64,000 bases of DNA from JAEUIX01 sp964611125 (GTDB lineage: Bacteria; Planctomycetota; Phycisphaerae; Phycisphaerales; UBA1924): positions 124,001 to 188,000 of the forward strand of contig CAZSZO010000002.1 of the NCBI GenBank assembly GCA_964611125.1, given 5' to 3'. Under the pieces are notes generated by a model, which was not told the origin of the DNA, ran no database searches, and worked only from the letters and a program-made list of their open reading frames with translations. The first letter of the stretch is position 1, and every line of letters begins with the position of its first letter. The position numbers and the translations under genes were made by a program. Shown one piece after another: positions 15,457 through 26,090 of this stretch.

Positions 15457-15933
15457 ATGACCACGCACATCGATCAGGACGTGTTCCGCCGATTGGCCGA
15501 TCTCGGGCTGAGCCTGCCCGAGTCTCCCCCTGCGCCGGCCGGGCAGTACGTTCCGTTCCGACTGCATAATGGGATGGGGTTCCTCGCGGCGCAGACCTCC
15601 GGCTATGACGAGGCGTTTCGCGGCCAGGTTGGGCGGGAACTCACCCTGGCGCAGGGACAACTCGCGGCGCAGCGGGCGGCGCTCAATGCGCTGGCGCGAA
15701 TCCATCAGTCGCTTGGGGGCTTTGCTCGCCTGACGGGGCTGCTCCATGTCGCCGGACACGTCAGTTCCGCTCCGGACTTCCATGACCAACCGGAGGTGCT
15801 CGACGGGGCGTCAAACGTTTTCAACAGCGTGCTGCTGGAGCGGGGCCAGCACTCTCGCACGGCCTACGCCCACCTGCACCTGCCCAAGCGCATCGCCATC
15901 GAGCTCGAGATCACGTTCGCCTATGTGGTGTGA
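15457..15933 (+). CDS. RidA/YjgF-family protein
   Basis: 158 residues from ATG 15457, 5 bp after the SDR stop, so co-transcribed. The sequence has the YjgF/chorismate-mutase-like layout of the larger RidA relatives: PFRLHNGMGFLAAQTSGYDE, ALNALARIHQSLGGF, LLHVAGHVSSAPDFHDQPEVLDGASNVF cut here as three motifs, and SRTAYAHLHLPKRIAIELEI near the end. RidA proteins hydrolyse reactive enamine/imine intermediates. The classical RidA arginine cannot be placed with certainty. It probably removes reactive by-products related to the SDR reaction. Confidence 0.8.
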   Translation: MTTHIDQDVFRRLADLGLSLPESPPAPAGQYVPFRLHNGMGFLAAQTSGYDEAFRGQVGRELTLAQGQLAAQRAALNALARIHQSLGGFARLTGLLHVAGHVSSAPDFHDQPEVLDGASNVFNSVLLERGQHSRTAYAHLHLPKRIAIELEITFAYVV

Positions 15934-15981
15934 CCCGGCGGGCAGGCATAGCTTGGAATGGTTTGGCGATTGCGCAGGGCA

Positions 15982-19236
<3,255 letters not shown>

Positions 19237-19247
19237 GTTCGAAGCTC

Positions 19248-19844
19248 TCAGGAGTTGTCAACCCGCTCCAAGTCGTCGCGGAGCCAGCCGCGAGCAAAGG
19301 TCCAATCCCGCTTGACGGTGCGGGGTGAGACGCCCAGGGCGGCGGCGGCTTGGTCGATATCCAGGCCGGCGAAGAACCTCAGGCGAACGACCGCCGCCGC
19401 CTGAGCGTCAACACCCTCCAAGCGGACGAGGGCCTCGTCGAGGGCCAGGAATCCCTCGGAATCCTGGTTCGGGTCAATCGATCCCAGCCCGGCGATGACC
19501 AGGGCGCGCAGCCGGGCTTCTCGCGAGCCCGGGGTGCGGCCCACCCGGGCCCGGGCGTGATCGATCAGGATCCGCCGCATTGCTTCGGCTGCCGCGGCGT
19601 AGAAATGGGCCCGGCTGGTCCACGGCGCTTCACGGGGGCCGGCGAGCCTGAGATAGGCCTCGTGGACCACAGCGGTGGCGGAGAAGGAGTGGCCGGTGCG
19701 TTCGCCGGCGAGATTGAGTTGGGCGGCCTTGCGGAGTTGGTCGTAGACGAGAGGGAGCAGCCGATCGGCGGCGGCTTTGTCACCGCTCGCGGCGGCGTTC
19801 ATGAGGAGGGTGGCGTCACTGGGGGTCTGGGGCTCAGGGGTCAA
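19248..19844 (-). CDS. ECF-type RNA polymerase sigma factor paired with the kinase (copy 1)
   Basis: 198 residues. Region 2 (LLPLVYDQLRKAAQLNL ... AVVHEAYLRLAG ... RAHFYAAAAEAMRRILIDHAR) and region 4 (AAVVRLRFFAGLDIDQAAAALGVSPRTVKRDW) are those of the planctomycete/acidobacterial ECF group often linked to Ser/Thr kinases. There is no anti-sigma gene; the adjacent kinase (11 bp downstream) is the likely partner. The start is a TTG at 19844; an ATG at 19802 is an alternative that would remove the Pro-rich first 14 residues. Confidence 0.88.
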   Translation of the reverse strand: MTPEPQTPSDATLLMNAAASGDKAAADRLLPLVYDQLRKAAQLNLAGERTGHSFSATAVVHEAYLRLAGPREAPWTSRAHFYAAAAEAMRRILIDHARARVGRTPGSREARLRALVIAGLGSIDPNQDSEGFLALDEALVRLEGVDAQAAAVVRLRFFAGLDIDQAAAALGVSPRTVKRDWTFARGWLRDDLERVDNS

Positions 19845-19871
19845 GCCACCATGGTAATCGACTCGGGGCGG

Positions 19872-20120
19872 TCAGCTTTCACCCTCCGCATCCGGCTTCC
19901 CCGGCTCTGCTCGACGCGCCAAAGCGGCCTTGCACTTGGCCAGGGTGTCGCGGTACTCCTTGAGGTGGGAGTGTTCGGGGGGGCTGCGGGCGGGAACCTC
20001 TCGGGCATCGCCGCGGCCTCTTCGAGTTCGGGTGGCGCCGCGCCGGCATCCCTGCTCACCACGTGCTCCGCCGGAGCGCCAGAGCACGCCGGCGAGCAGC
20101 GCAGAACACCGAGCGCAGAA
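19872..20120 (-). pseudogene. Decayed 3' end of a TPR kinase
   Basis: Read on the minus strand across frameshifts it matches the tail of the intact kinases: LLAGVLWRSGGAR, then PPELEEAAAMPE in another frame, then LKEYRDTLAKCKAALA and EPGKPDAE before a stop. The intact counterparts are LWRSGSARVENKD, LPELEEAVAMAE and LKAYRETLAGCKAAMA. There is no start and no kinase domain. It lies 28 bp before the copy-1 sigma gene, as if a further kinase once followed upstream. Confidence 0.7.
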
Positions 20121-20186
20121 CACCGGGCAATCGGCGCCGGTGGAAGCCCGCGGCTCGCATCACTTTCGGCGAACGCACGGTGCAGA

Positions 20187-20384
20187 TCATCCGGGCGCCA
20201 TTGCGTTACGCTGCCAGAAGCGCTCGCGGTAGGGCGCCGTGTCCCACACGCGAGCGGTCTTGTCCAGCGAGGCGGTGACGATGCGATCACCGAGGGGGCT
20301 GAACGCGGCGGACCAGACCGGGCCCTCGTGTCCGCGGAGGACGACGAGCTCCTTGCCCGTCAATGGGTCCCACACCCGAGCGGT
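20187..20384 (-). pseudogene. WD40-repeat fragment, probably tail of a WD40 kinase
   Basis: About 65 residues encode one and a half WD40 blades: TARVWDPLTGKELVVLRGHE and SAAFSPLGDRIVTASLDKTA, ending in RVWDTAPYRERFW. The RVWDT(A/V)PYRxR phrase is typical for the end of the WD40 part of planctomycete Ser/Thr kinases. No start, no kinase domain and no N-terminal blades are nearby, so it is a relic abutting the TPR relic. Confidence 0.65.
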
Positions 20385-20425
20385 TATCGACATGCTCGTC
20401 GAAGGCTTTGATCTCGATGGAGGCG

Positions 20426-20510
20426 GGGTGAGAGTACTCCAATGGAGCACTTCTTGGAGGGCGTTAGGGAGCGGGAGCGGATGTACACTGTTTGCTGAGC
20501 GCAAGGGCGC
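20426..20510 (+). repeat. Dispersed repeat, copy A (diverged)
   Basis: GGGGTGAGAGTACTCCAATGG, then CTTCTTGGAGGGCGTTAGGG and TGTTTGCTGAGCGCAA. It matches copy C at 29670 along its whole length and copies B and D in the first half. Here it adjoins the WD40/TPR relics. Confidence 0.6.
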
Positions 20511-20574
20511 CCTTTGCAGGAACAGGGAACGGTGGTAAAGCCGACACGGCGCGCTCGGGGCAGAAGGCTGGCGA

Positions 20575-20788
20575 AACTGGTGGATGCGGAGACGCCCGCG
20601 CCGACCGACCCCGCGCTCACGTTCCTGGCCATGACCACTAAGAGGTTCCGCCCCCCCCCGCAGAAGCCGAGTTCAAGGCGGGCGAGGCTGGCAAGGTGGG
20701 GGGCGCCGTCTCCATGGCCCGCTGGGTCAACACCCGCGGCGAAGAGTGGCCGTGGTCGGACATCACGACGGCGACGGTGGAGGCGTAG
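20575..20788 (+). pseudogene. Decayed 3' fragment of an unknown gene family (WVNTRGE family, copy 1)
   Basis: Reading across two frameshifts gives LVDAETPAPTDP, ALTFLAMTT, then AVSMARWVNTRGE and WSDITTATVEA before a TAG. A run of nine C at 20651-20659 sits at one frameshift. The same C-terminal sequence recurs at 22040-22369, 22879-22990 and 25159-25360. The family resembles C-terminal parts of dispersed planctomycete proteins with the phrases RPAGVxGxEVWVK and GPWSE; no function is known to me. Confidence 0.6.
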
Positions 20789-20814
20789 GCGCGTGAGATG
20801 TGCGTGGCAGGCCA

Positions 20815-22005
20815 TCACGGCGTCTTCGGCGCTGCCTGGGCCTGGGCCTGGGCCTTGACGCCCTGCGCGATAAAGCGTCGGAGGTACTCGCCGTTCACTT
20901 TGATCGTGCGATCGCTGCGGCTCCACGCGGCCCCGCCGTTGCCGCCGGCGAAATCGACGGTGACCTGCGAGTGCCAGTCGATTCGCTTGATCGCCGATTC
21001 GATCGTCGAGAGCAGGCTTGGTTCTCCGGCGTCGACGAACGCCTGGGTGGCTTCGTCGGCGCGGATGCGGGCTTCCGTTGAGCGTTTGCCCGTGGGCATC
21101 ATCAGCGGCGCGAGCGTACGCCGCCACGCGCGGTGGATGTCCGCGGCGTAGTCGCGGGCCCTGATGATGTCCCGCTCCGACATGCCCACGATCTCGGCGA
21201 CGCTGGCGTACTTCTTCCTGTCCGCCGCGATGGCGAGGGCCGCGATCTGATACGCGCGGCGGGCATCGTTGTCGTGCTCGCCGCGAACGGTCCACGTGTC
21301 CCGCGGCGCCTCGCCCGCTTCGATCATGAGCGATGTGACCCGCGCGGTGATCGCGGCGTGGGCACGCTCGGGGAAGTGCTCGGCCAGCATGTGCGTGGCG
21401 AACGCATCGGCCATCGTCTCCTCGTTGCCCAGCACCATGAGATCAAACTCGCGGATCACGGCGTGCCCAAGCTCGTGGAGCACGACGTGCAGCGCGACAT
21501 CGGCGGCGAAGGCACATACGGGCACGGGAGGAAGCGGTTCGCCGGTCACGGCGGCCACCGCGGCATCGGGGATGGCGTACCCGGGGATCGCGGCGTGCTT
21601 GCAGTTGATGTGACGCCAGTGCTCGACCAACTCTCCGAGCCGCTTCTGGTCGATCTTGAAGTGGTCGGCCGCAGCCTTGCGGAGATCTTCGCCTGCGGCA
21701 TGCCTCGCCGTCGCGTCCTTGAGGAATGCTCTCACCTCTGACTCGGGTTGCCTCTCGACCCGCACCAGCACGTTCGACAGAATATCGCTCATGACGCCGG
21801 GCAGGCGAAGGTCCATCACGCACACCGGCGGCGCGGGCGGCGGGGGCTGCCGTGCCGGAGCGGCTGGCGCGGGTGGGGCGACACCCGACGCGGCTGGTGG
21901 GGCGGCCTCCTGAGCCGACGCGATCGCTGGCCAACCAATGCCACACGCGATCGATACCGAGACGACGAGACGGGTCAACGACGAACGCATGGGACTGGAA
22001 GGCAT
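20815..22005 (-). CDS. Exported DUF4344-type putative metallopeptidase
   Basis: 396 residues; AAAGGA lies 6 bases before the ATG at 22005. A signal peptide (LTRLVVSVSIACGIGWPAIASAQ) is followed by an Ala/Pro linker (to about residue 60). The zinc site HVVLHELGHAVI (HExxH type) is near residue 180, with NEETMADAFATHML downstream providing a likely third ligand, the layout of the DUF4344 putative metallopeptidases. Secreted or periplasmic. The C-terminal region ends in AQAQAQAAPKTP. It sits between two relics of the WVNTRGE family. Its substrate is unknown. Confidence 0.75.
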   Translation of the reverse strand: MPSSPMRSSLTRLVVSVSIACGIGWPAIASAQEAAPPAASGVAPPAPAAPARQPPPPAPPVCVMDLRLPGVMSDILSNVLVRVERQPESEVRAFLKDATARHAAGEDLRKAAADHFKIDQKRLGELVEHWRHINCKHAAIPGYAIPDAAVAAVTGEPLPPVPVCAFAADVALHVVLHELGHAVIREFDLMVLGNEETMADAFATHMLAEHFPERAHAAITARVTSLMIEAGEAPRDTWTVRGEHDNDARRAYQIAALAIAADRKKYASVAEIVGMSERDIIRARDYAADIHRAWRRTLAPLMMPTGKRSTEARIRADEATQAFVDAGEPSLLSTIESAIKRIDWHSQVTVDFAGGNGGAAWSRSDRTIKVNGEYLRRFIAQGVKAQAQAQAAPKTP

Positions 22006-22039
22006 GTGTGGTCCTTTCAGATGTGCGAACGCCGCGGCC

Positions 22040-22369
22040 CGGCGTGCCCTGAACGTCTTACATTATTCGGTCGCTGCGGAGCACCGGTTCCCGTGGAGCC
22101 AGCGTGTCGCGGTGCGTCTCGCCTCCGAGCGACGGCCCGCGGGCGTGCTCGGGGCCGAGGTGTGGGTGAAACTTGTGGATGCCGACACGCCCGCGCCGAC
22201 CGACCCCGCCGGGCTCACGTTTCTGATCATGACCACCAAGCCGAGATTCCGCGCCGAGCTCGCGGCGGGCGAAGGCGGCAGAACCGCCGTCTACATGGCC
22301 CACTGGGTCAACACACGGGGTGAACAGGGGCCGTGGTCGGAGATTACGACGGCGACGGTGGCGGCGTAG
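22040..22369 (+). pseudogene. 3' fragment of the WVNTRGE family (copy 2, longest)
   Basis: The best-preserved copy. One open frame gives WSQRVAVRLASERRPAG, VLGAEVWVKLVDADTPA, LTFLIMTTKPRFRAELAAGE, YMAHWVNTRGEQGPWSEIT and a TAG at 22367. The frame is open upstream, but those codons are antisense to the metallopeptidase leader, so the true N-terminal part is missing. It fills the whole gap between the metallopeptidase and the zinc-ribbon gene. Confidence 0.6.
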
Positions 22370-22428
22370 GGCGCGAAGGTGGCGATGGAGCGACCCGGCA
22401 CGCGGGCAGCGTTGGGCGCGGCGTCGCG

Positions 22429-22881
22429 CTACGGCCTTGGCGGTTCTTCCTCGGACGCCGACCAGGGCACGAAGCCGGGAGGACGCGGTTCGGAGTACGG
22501 CGCGCCCTGCCGCGCCCAGATCGCGACATCCCGCGCGGCGTCGTACGGCTGCCCGCACTCCGGGCATGTACCAGCGTGGTAGAGCGTCGAAACGTCGTAC
22601 CCGCAGTGCATACACAGGCGAAACCGCGAGGCGAAGAGCGCTCGCCGTAGCCGCCGAACACGCCAGTGCCAGAACGGGAGCAGCACGACAATGGGCGTCA
22701 GGGCCAGTGCGATCGGCACGAGTCGATACCCGCCCCCGCCCGTCAGGCCGAGGCGCTTACCCAGCACGAGCCACGCGAGCGCTGCGAGTGCGAAGACCAC
22801 CGCGGTCATGGCCCACAACCAAACCGCCCGGCGGATGACCGGCGGTGTCGGCGGCGCTTCCTCGGGAGTGTGTCCAGACAT
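22429..22881 (-). CDS. Membrane protein with C-terminal zinc ribbon
   Basis: 150 residues. Two transmembrane helices (about 20-42, LWAMTAVVFALAALAWLVLG, and 53-72, LVPIALALTPIVVLLPFW) are followed by an Arg-rich stretch and a CMHCGYDV...CPECG ribbon (two CxxC pairs, about residues 90-110), common in planctomycete membrane proteins of unknown function. The start ATG has no clear Shine-Dalgarno; TAGAAT lies 8 bases upstream within a segment duplicated at 25159. Not recognisable beyond this. Confidence 0.7.
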   Translation of the reverse strand: MSGHTPEEAPPTPPVIRRAVWLWAMTAVVFALAALAWLVLGKRLGLTGGGGYRLVPIALALTPIVVLLPFWHWRVRRLRRALFASRFRLCMHCGYDVSTLYHAGTCPECGQPYDAARDVAIWARQGAPYSEPRPPGFVPWSASEEEPPRP

Positions 22882-22990
22882 GCCGGCGGAATTCTAGCAA
22901 CCGGGGCGCCCCGACCCCGCCGGGCTCACGTTCCTGACCATGACCACGAAACCGAGTTTCCGCGCCGAGTTCAAGGCGGGCGAAGGCGAG
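22879..22990 (+). pseudogene. 3' fragment of the WVNTRGE family (copy 3, truncated)
   Basis: Gives DPAGLTFLTMTTKPSFRAEF and KAGE, then breaks off before the WVNTRGE part. Bases 22879-22922 are identical to 25159-25202, including the start codon and upstream region of the genes on the other strand. Confidence 0.6.
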
Positions 22991-23054
22991 TGGAGCAGCG
23001 AAAGGGACCCGAACGCCTGCGCTATCAGCGGCGAGGCGCCGATAATCAACCGCC

Positions 23055-24350
23055 ATGCTCATACCCCTCGCCATCCTCGGGTTCCTTCTCATCCTGAACG
23101 GCTTCTTTGCGATGTCCGAACTGGCGATGATGACCTCGCGGCAGAGTCGCCTCCAGCAGGCCGCCAGCGCCGGCAGCCGCGGCGCGGCCGCAGCGCTCGT
23201 GCTCGCCCGAGAGCCCACTCGGTTCCTCTCGACCGTGCAGGTGGGAATCACGCTGATCGGCATCCTCGCCGGCGCGTTTGGCGAGAACGCCCTGTCGGGG
23301 AAGCTTCAGGAGCAGATTGCGAAGGTGCCGTCCCTGGCGGAGTACAGCGATCAGATCGCCCTGGCGATCGTGGTGCTAGGCATCACCTACTTCTCCTTGG
23401 TCGTTGGTGAACTCGTGCCGAAGCGGCTAGCGCTCGCCTATCCCGAAGCAATTGCGTCATTCATTGCGCGACCGCTCAACCTGCTCTCGAAGGTCGCGGC
23501 CTGGCCGGTCAAGGTGCTGACGCTATCAACTGAAGCTCTGCTCAAAGTTCTCCGCGTCAAACCCCGTGAAGGCGATGACGTTTCCGAAGAGGACGTGAAG
23601 TCGCTTGTGGCCCGGGCGGCGAGCACAGGCATCTTCGATCCGCTTGAGCACAAGCTTTTTCAGCGTGTCTTCCGTATTGGCGATCTCGCCGTGTCGTCGC
23701 TGATGGTCCCGCGAGCGGACATCATCTGGATCGACGAGAACGAACCGATTGACGCCGTTCGCGTGCTCGTGGGCACAAGCCCGCACTCTCACTTCCCGGT
23801 GTGCCGCGGCACCCTGGACCAGCTCGTGGGCGTCGTCCACATCAAGGACCTGATTGCGTACGGCCTCTTGGGCGGGTCTGACTTCAAGGTGACGGCGGTC
23901 GCTCAGAAGCCCCTGTTCATTCCGGAGACTACGCCCGCGCTCAAGATGCTCGACCGGTTCCAGCGCTCAAAGACTCATGTGGCGTTTGTGGTTGACGAAT
24001 ACGGTGGAACTCAGGGTCTGGTCACACTCAACGATATCGTGCGTGCGGTAGTCGGCGACATCGCTCGCCACAACGAAGAGTCGCCCCCGCAGGCGCAACG
24101 CCGTGACGACGGTTCCTGGCTGCTCGACGGCTCACTGCCTCTGCACGAGATGGTTGTGATGCTCAAGCTGTCGCCCGAGATTGAGTCAGAACTTCCCGAC
24201 GTAAACACGGTTGCGGGTTTGGCTCTGGTCCAGCTCGGACACGTCCCAACGGCCGGCGAAAAGGCAAAATGGCAAGGCTTCGTCCTGGAGGTCGTGGACA
24301 TGGACGGCACGCGGATCGACAAGGTGCTGGCGACGCCGATTAAACCGTAA
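23055..24350 (+). CDS. CorC/HlyC-type CNNM-CBS membrane protein
   Basis: 431 residues. An N-terminal DUF21/CNNM membrane domain has four hydrophobic segments (ILGFLLILNGFFAMSELAMM at the start; QVGITLIGILAGAFGENAL; LAIVVLGITYFSLVVGELVP). A CBS pair follows (about 215-340: MVPRADIIWIDENEPIDAV, VGVVHIKDLIAYG, FVVDEYGGTQGLVTLNDIV), then the CorC/HlyC C-terminal domain (SWLLDGSLPLHEM to the end). These proteins take part in magnesium or cobalt efflux and were earlier called hemolysin-like. Base composition is less extreme than in its neighbours. It is intact amid relics. Confidence 0.9.
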   Translation: MLIPLAILGFLLILNGFFAMSELAMMTSRQSRLQQAASAGSRGAAAALVLAREPTRFLSTVQVGITLIGILAGAFGENALSGKLQEQIAKVPSLAEYSDQIALAIVVLGITYFSLVVGELVPKRLALAYPEAIASFIARPLNLLSKVAAWPVKVLTLSTEALLKVLRVKPREGDDVSEEDVKSLVARAASTGIFDPLEHKLFQRVFRIGDLAVSSLMVPRADIIWIDENEPIDAVRVLVGTSPHSHFPVCRGTLDQLVGVVHIKDLIAYGLLGGSDFKVTAVAQKPLFIPETTPALKMLDRFQRSKTHVAFVVDEYGGTQGLVTLNDIVRAVVGDIARHNEESPPQAQRRDDGSWLLDGSLPLHEMVVMLKLSPEIESELPDVNTVAGLALVQLGHVPTAGEKAKWQGFVLEVVDMDGTRIDKVLATPIKP

Positions 24351-24374
24351 CCGCCCATGATCTTCCGTGGGCGG
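24351..24374 (+). terminator. Hairpin directly after the CorC-type gene
   Basis: CCGCCCA (24351-24357) and TGGGCGG (24368-24374) form a 7-bp stem with a 10-base loop immediately after the TAA stop. No T-run follows, so termination is only possible. Confidence 0.4.
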
Positions 24375-24515
24375 CTCATTCGCTCATCTACCCGGAAGCG
24401 CGTACATCGGTCAGAGTTCAGATCCTGCGAGGTGTCGGCAGAATACGTGCAAAGGCTTCACTTTCTGTGAGCTCGTTTGAACCGCCCTCGGCTCCCGTAG
24501 ACCTTCAAAACGAGA

Positions 24516-24664
24516 AAGCCCTTCGACGAGTTCGTCGAAGGGCTTCACTCTGAACAGAATCGGGGTGACAGTACACCAATAGAACTTTTTGTGGAGGGAA
24601 TCCGCCTTTGGGAGTCAGGAACGCGGTTGCTGTTCGCCGTGAGACCGTGAAAGGCGGTTGGAGA
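24516..24664 (+). repeat. Dispersed repeat, copy B, with perfect hairpin
   Basis: AAGCCCTTCGACGA and TCGTCGAAGGGCTT (24516-24545) form a 14-bp inverted repeat with a 2-base centre. CTCTGAACAGAATCGGGG follows (shared with copy C), then TGACAGTACACCAATAGAAC and a second half, GTGGAGGGAATCCGCCT...GAGACCGTGAAAGG, shared with copy D. It borders a TPR-kinase relic on the minus strand, corresponding to the 3' flank of kinase copy 2. Confidence 0.65.
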
Positions 24665-25162
24665 TCGGTACTCCTTGAGGTGCGGGTGCTCGGCGGGCAG
24701 CACCTTCTCGCCCATCGCGACGGCCTCTTCGAGTTCGGCCAGCGCTGCGGCGTTGTCCTTGTTCTCAAGCCGAGCCGCACCGTAGCGCCACAGCACGCGA
24801 GCGAGGAGCGCCGAGCCGTCGGGTGAACCCGGGGGCAGCATGGCGATGGCCTCATCGAACCCCGCGCGGGCTTCGGCGGTTTGGCCGAGCCCCTGCTGCG
24901 CGCGTGCGAGGTTGCTCAGGCCGGTGGCGATGTCCGGATGCCCGGCGGGGCGGGCTGCGCGGAAGATCGCCAGCGCTTCGCGGAGGAGCGGCTCGGCCTC
25001 GTCGAGCTTGTTCTGGGAATGCAGGAGCACCGCGAGGTTGCTCAGGTCCGGGGCAATGTTCGGATGCCCGGCGGGGAGGGCCGCACGGTCGATCTCCAGC
25101 GCTTCGCGCGCGAGCTGCTCGCCCTCGGCGAGCGTGCCATGCCGAAGAGGAACTCGCCCCAT
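24665..25162 (-). pseudogene. Truncated TPR-kinase tail
   Basis: An open frame of about 165 codons starts at an ATG (25162) and encodes nearly four TPR units (LAREALEIDRAALPAGHPNI, LRREALAIF-type units, LARVLWRYGAARLENKDNAA, HPHLKEYR), with no kinase or transmembrane part. After LKEYR the family's last 30 or so codons are gone: relative to copy 2 about 120 bp are missing between GGAGAT and CGGTACTCC, and the frame runs on into the repeat. Its upstream 44 bp are identical to those of the zinc-ribbon gene. Expression as a short TPR protein is possible. Confidence 0.65.
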
Positions 25163-25360
25163 GCCGGCGGAATTCTAGCAACCGGGGCGCCCCGACCCCG
25201 CCGCGCTCACGTTCCTGACCATGACGATCAAGCCGAGCTTCCGCGCCGATCTCAAGGCGGGCGAGGGCGGCAAAGCGCCGTCTCCATGGCCCGCTGGGTC
25301 AACATGCGGGGCGAAAAGGGGCCGTGGTCGGATGTCACGACGGCGAAGGTGGCGGCTTAG
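25159..25360 (+). pseudogene. 3' fragment of the WVNTRGE family (copy 4)
   Basis: Gives LTFLTMTIKPSFRADLKAGE, then after a one-base frameshift VSMARWVNMRGEKGPWSD and VTTAKVAA before a TAG at 25358. It overlaps the start of the TPR relic on the other strand by 4 bp, the same arrangement as copy 3 with the zinc-ribbon gene. Confidence 0.6.
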
Positions 25361-25411
25361 GGAGTCGATTCATATGCTTGCCTCGCGGCACTGCCGAAAG
25401 GTGTGCGGAGC

Positions 25412-25687
25412 ATGACCATGAGCACGACGCAGAATGAGCAACCTCCTCACTCCACGGCTTCTTCGCCCGACGAGGCCGGTGCGACCGGGATGCCAACGGG
25501 ACTCGCGGTGTTTGTTGCCGTGTTCGGGTTCGTCGTGATGGGGCTCACGCTTCTTGTCAGTTATCTGATCACCGGAGCCGCCGTTCGCGACGGCTTCGGG
25601 TGGGTGCTGCTTTCGCTCTCGATCGTGTGTGGGCTCGCGATCCCGATCGCTGTCTGGCGGCGGAATCATCGCAAGAAAGTGGGGTAG
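25412..25687 (+). CDS. Small two-helix membrane protein
   Basis: 91 residues from ATG 25412 (25403 and 25418 are alternatives). A polar Ser/Thr/Pro-rich N-terminus is followed by two transmembrane helices, GLAVFVAVFGFVVMGLTLLV and GWVLLSLSIVCGLAIPIAVW, and a basic tail WRRNHRKKVG. No family is recognised; it may be a small regulator or subunit, or a spurious frame, but two well-formed helices and the positive tail support coding. Confidence 0.55.
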   Translation: MTMSTTQNEQPPHSTASSPDEAGATGMPTGLAVFVAVFGFVVMGLTLLVSYLITGAAVRDGFGWVLLSLSIVCGLAIPIAVWRRNHRKKVG

Positions 25688-26090
25688 GCTCACACCCGCG
25701 GGTCGAGCGGTTCATGGTGGACGCTGCTCGCTCCGGGACTGATGCCCATAACCCGTCCGGTCGCGCTGGTGGAGAGCGGTCGGCGGCTCACGCACGGCGA
25801 GTAAGTGAGTTCACGCCGGCCCGTGGGGGCTACCTGCCCCCCAATTTTCCCCGCTTGGCCAGAGGCCGTGAGTAATCAGCAAATATCCCCTATCTGCATC
25901 GCGGCCCAGGCGATGTGAATTTCCGGGGGTGGTGCGCACCCATACCATCGGACGCCCCGCGAATGACCAGGCCACGGCGCTCAGGCCCTCGTCATGCCCG
26001 TTTGCCAAGAGCCGGCCGAAGAACGAGTGTGTGTTCAGTCGGCTTGGCCTGCAGTGCGAATCGGACAGCGGTTCCTGAAAGGATTCCATC
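25688..26090. other. Intergenic region before the hybrid histidine kinase
   Basis: No gene is supported. A G/C hairpin (GGGGGC...GCCCCC, 25825-25841) followed by AATTTTCC may terminate the small membrane-protein transcript. The ribosome binding site AAAGGA of the next gene lies at its end. AGTAATCAGCAAATATCC (about 25870-25887) is an AT-rich patch that could hold a promoter. Confidence 0.4.

Noticed and set aside
24351..24545. Strong terminator for the CorC-type gene
   Set aside because: Both hairpins in this stretch lack a T-run; one belongs to the dispersed repeat family, so it was listed as a repeat and the other as a weak terminator.
20426..25402. Possible integron cassette array
   Set aside because: Genes and relics lie on both strands, no attC-like sites follow each gene, and no integrase is present. 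The repeats were kept as a separate finding.
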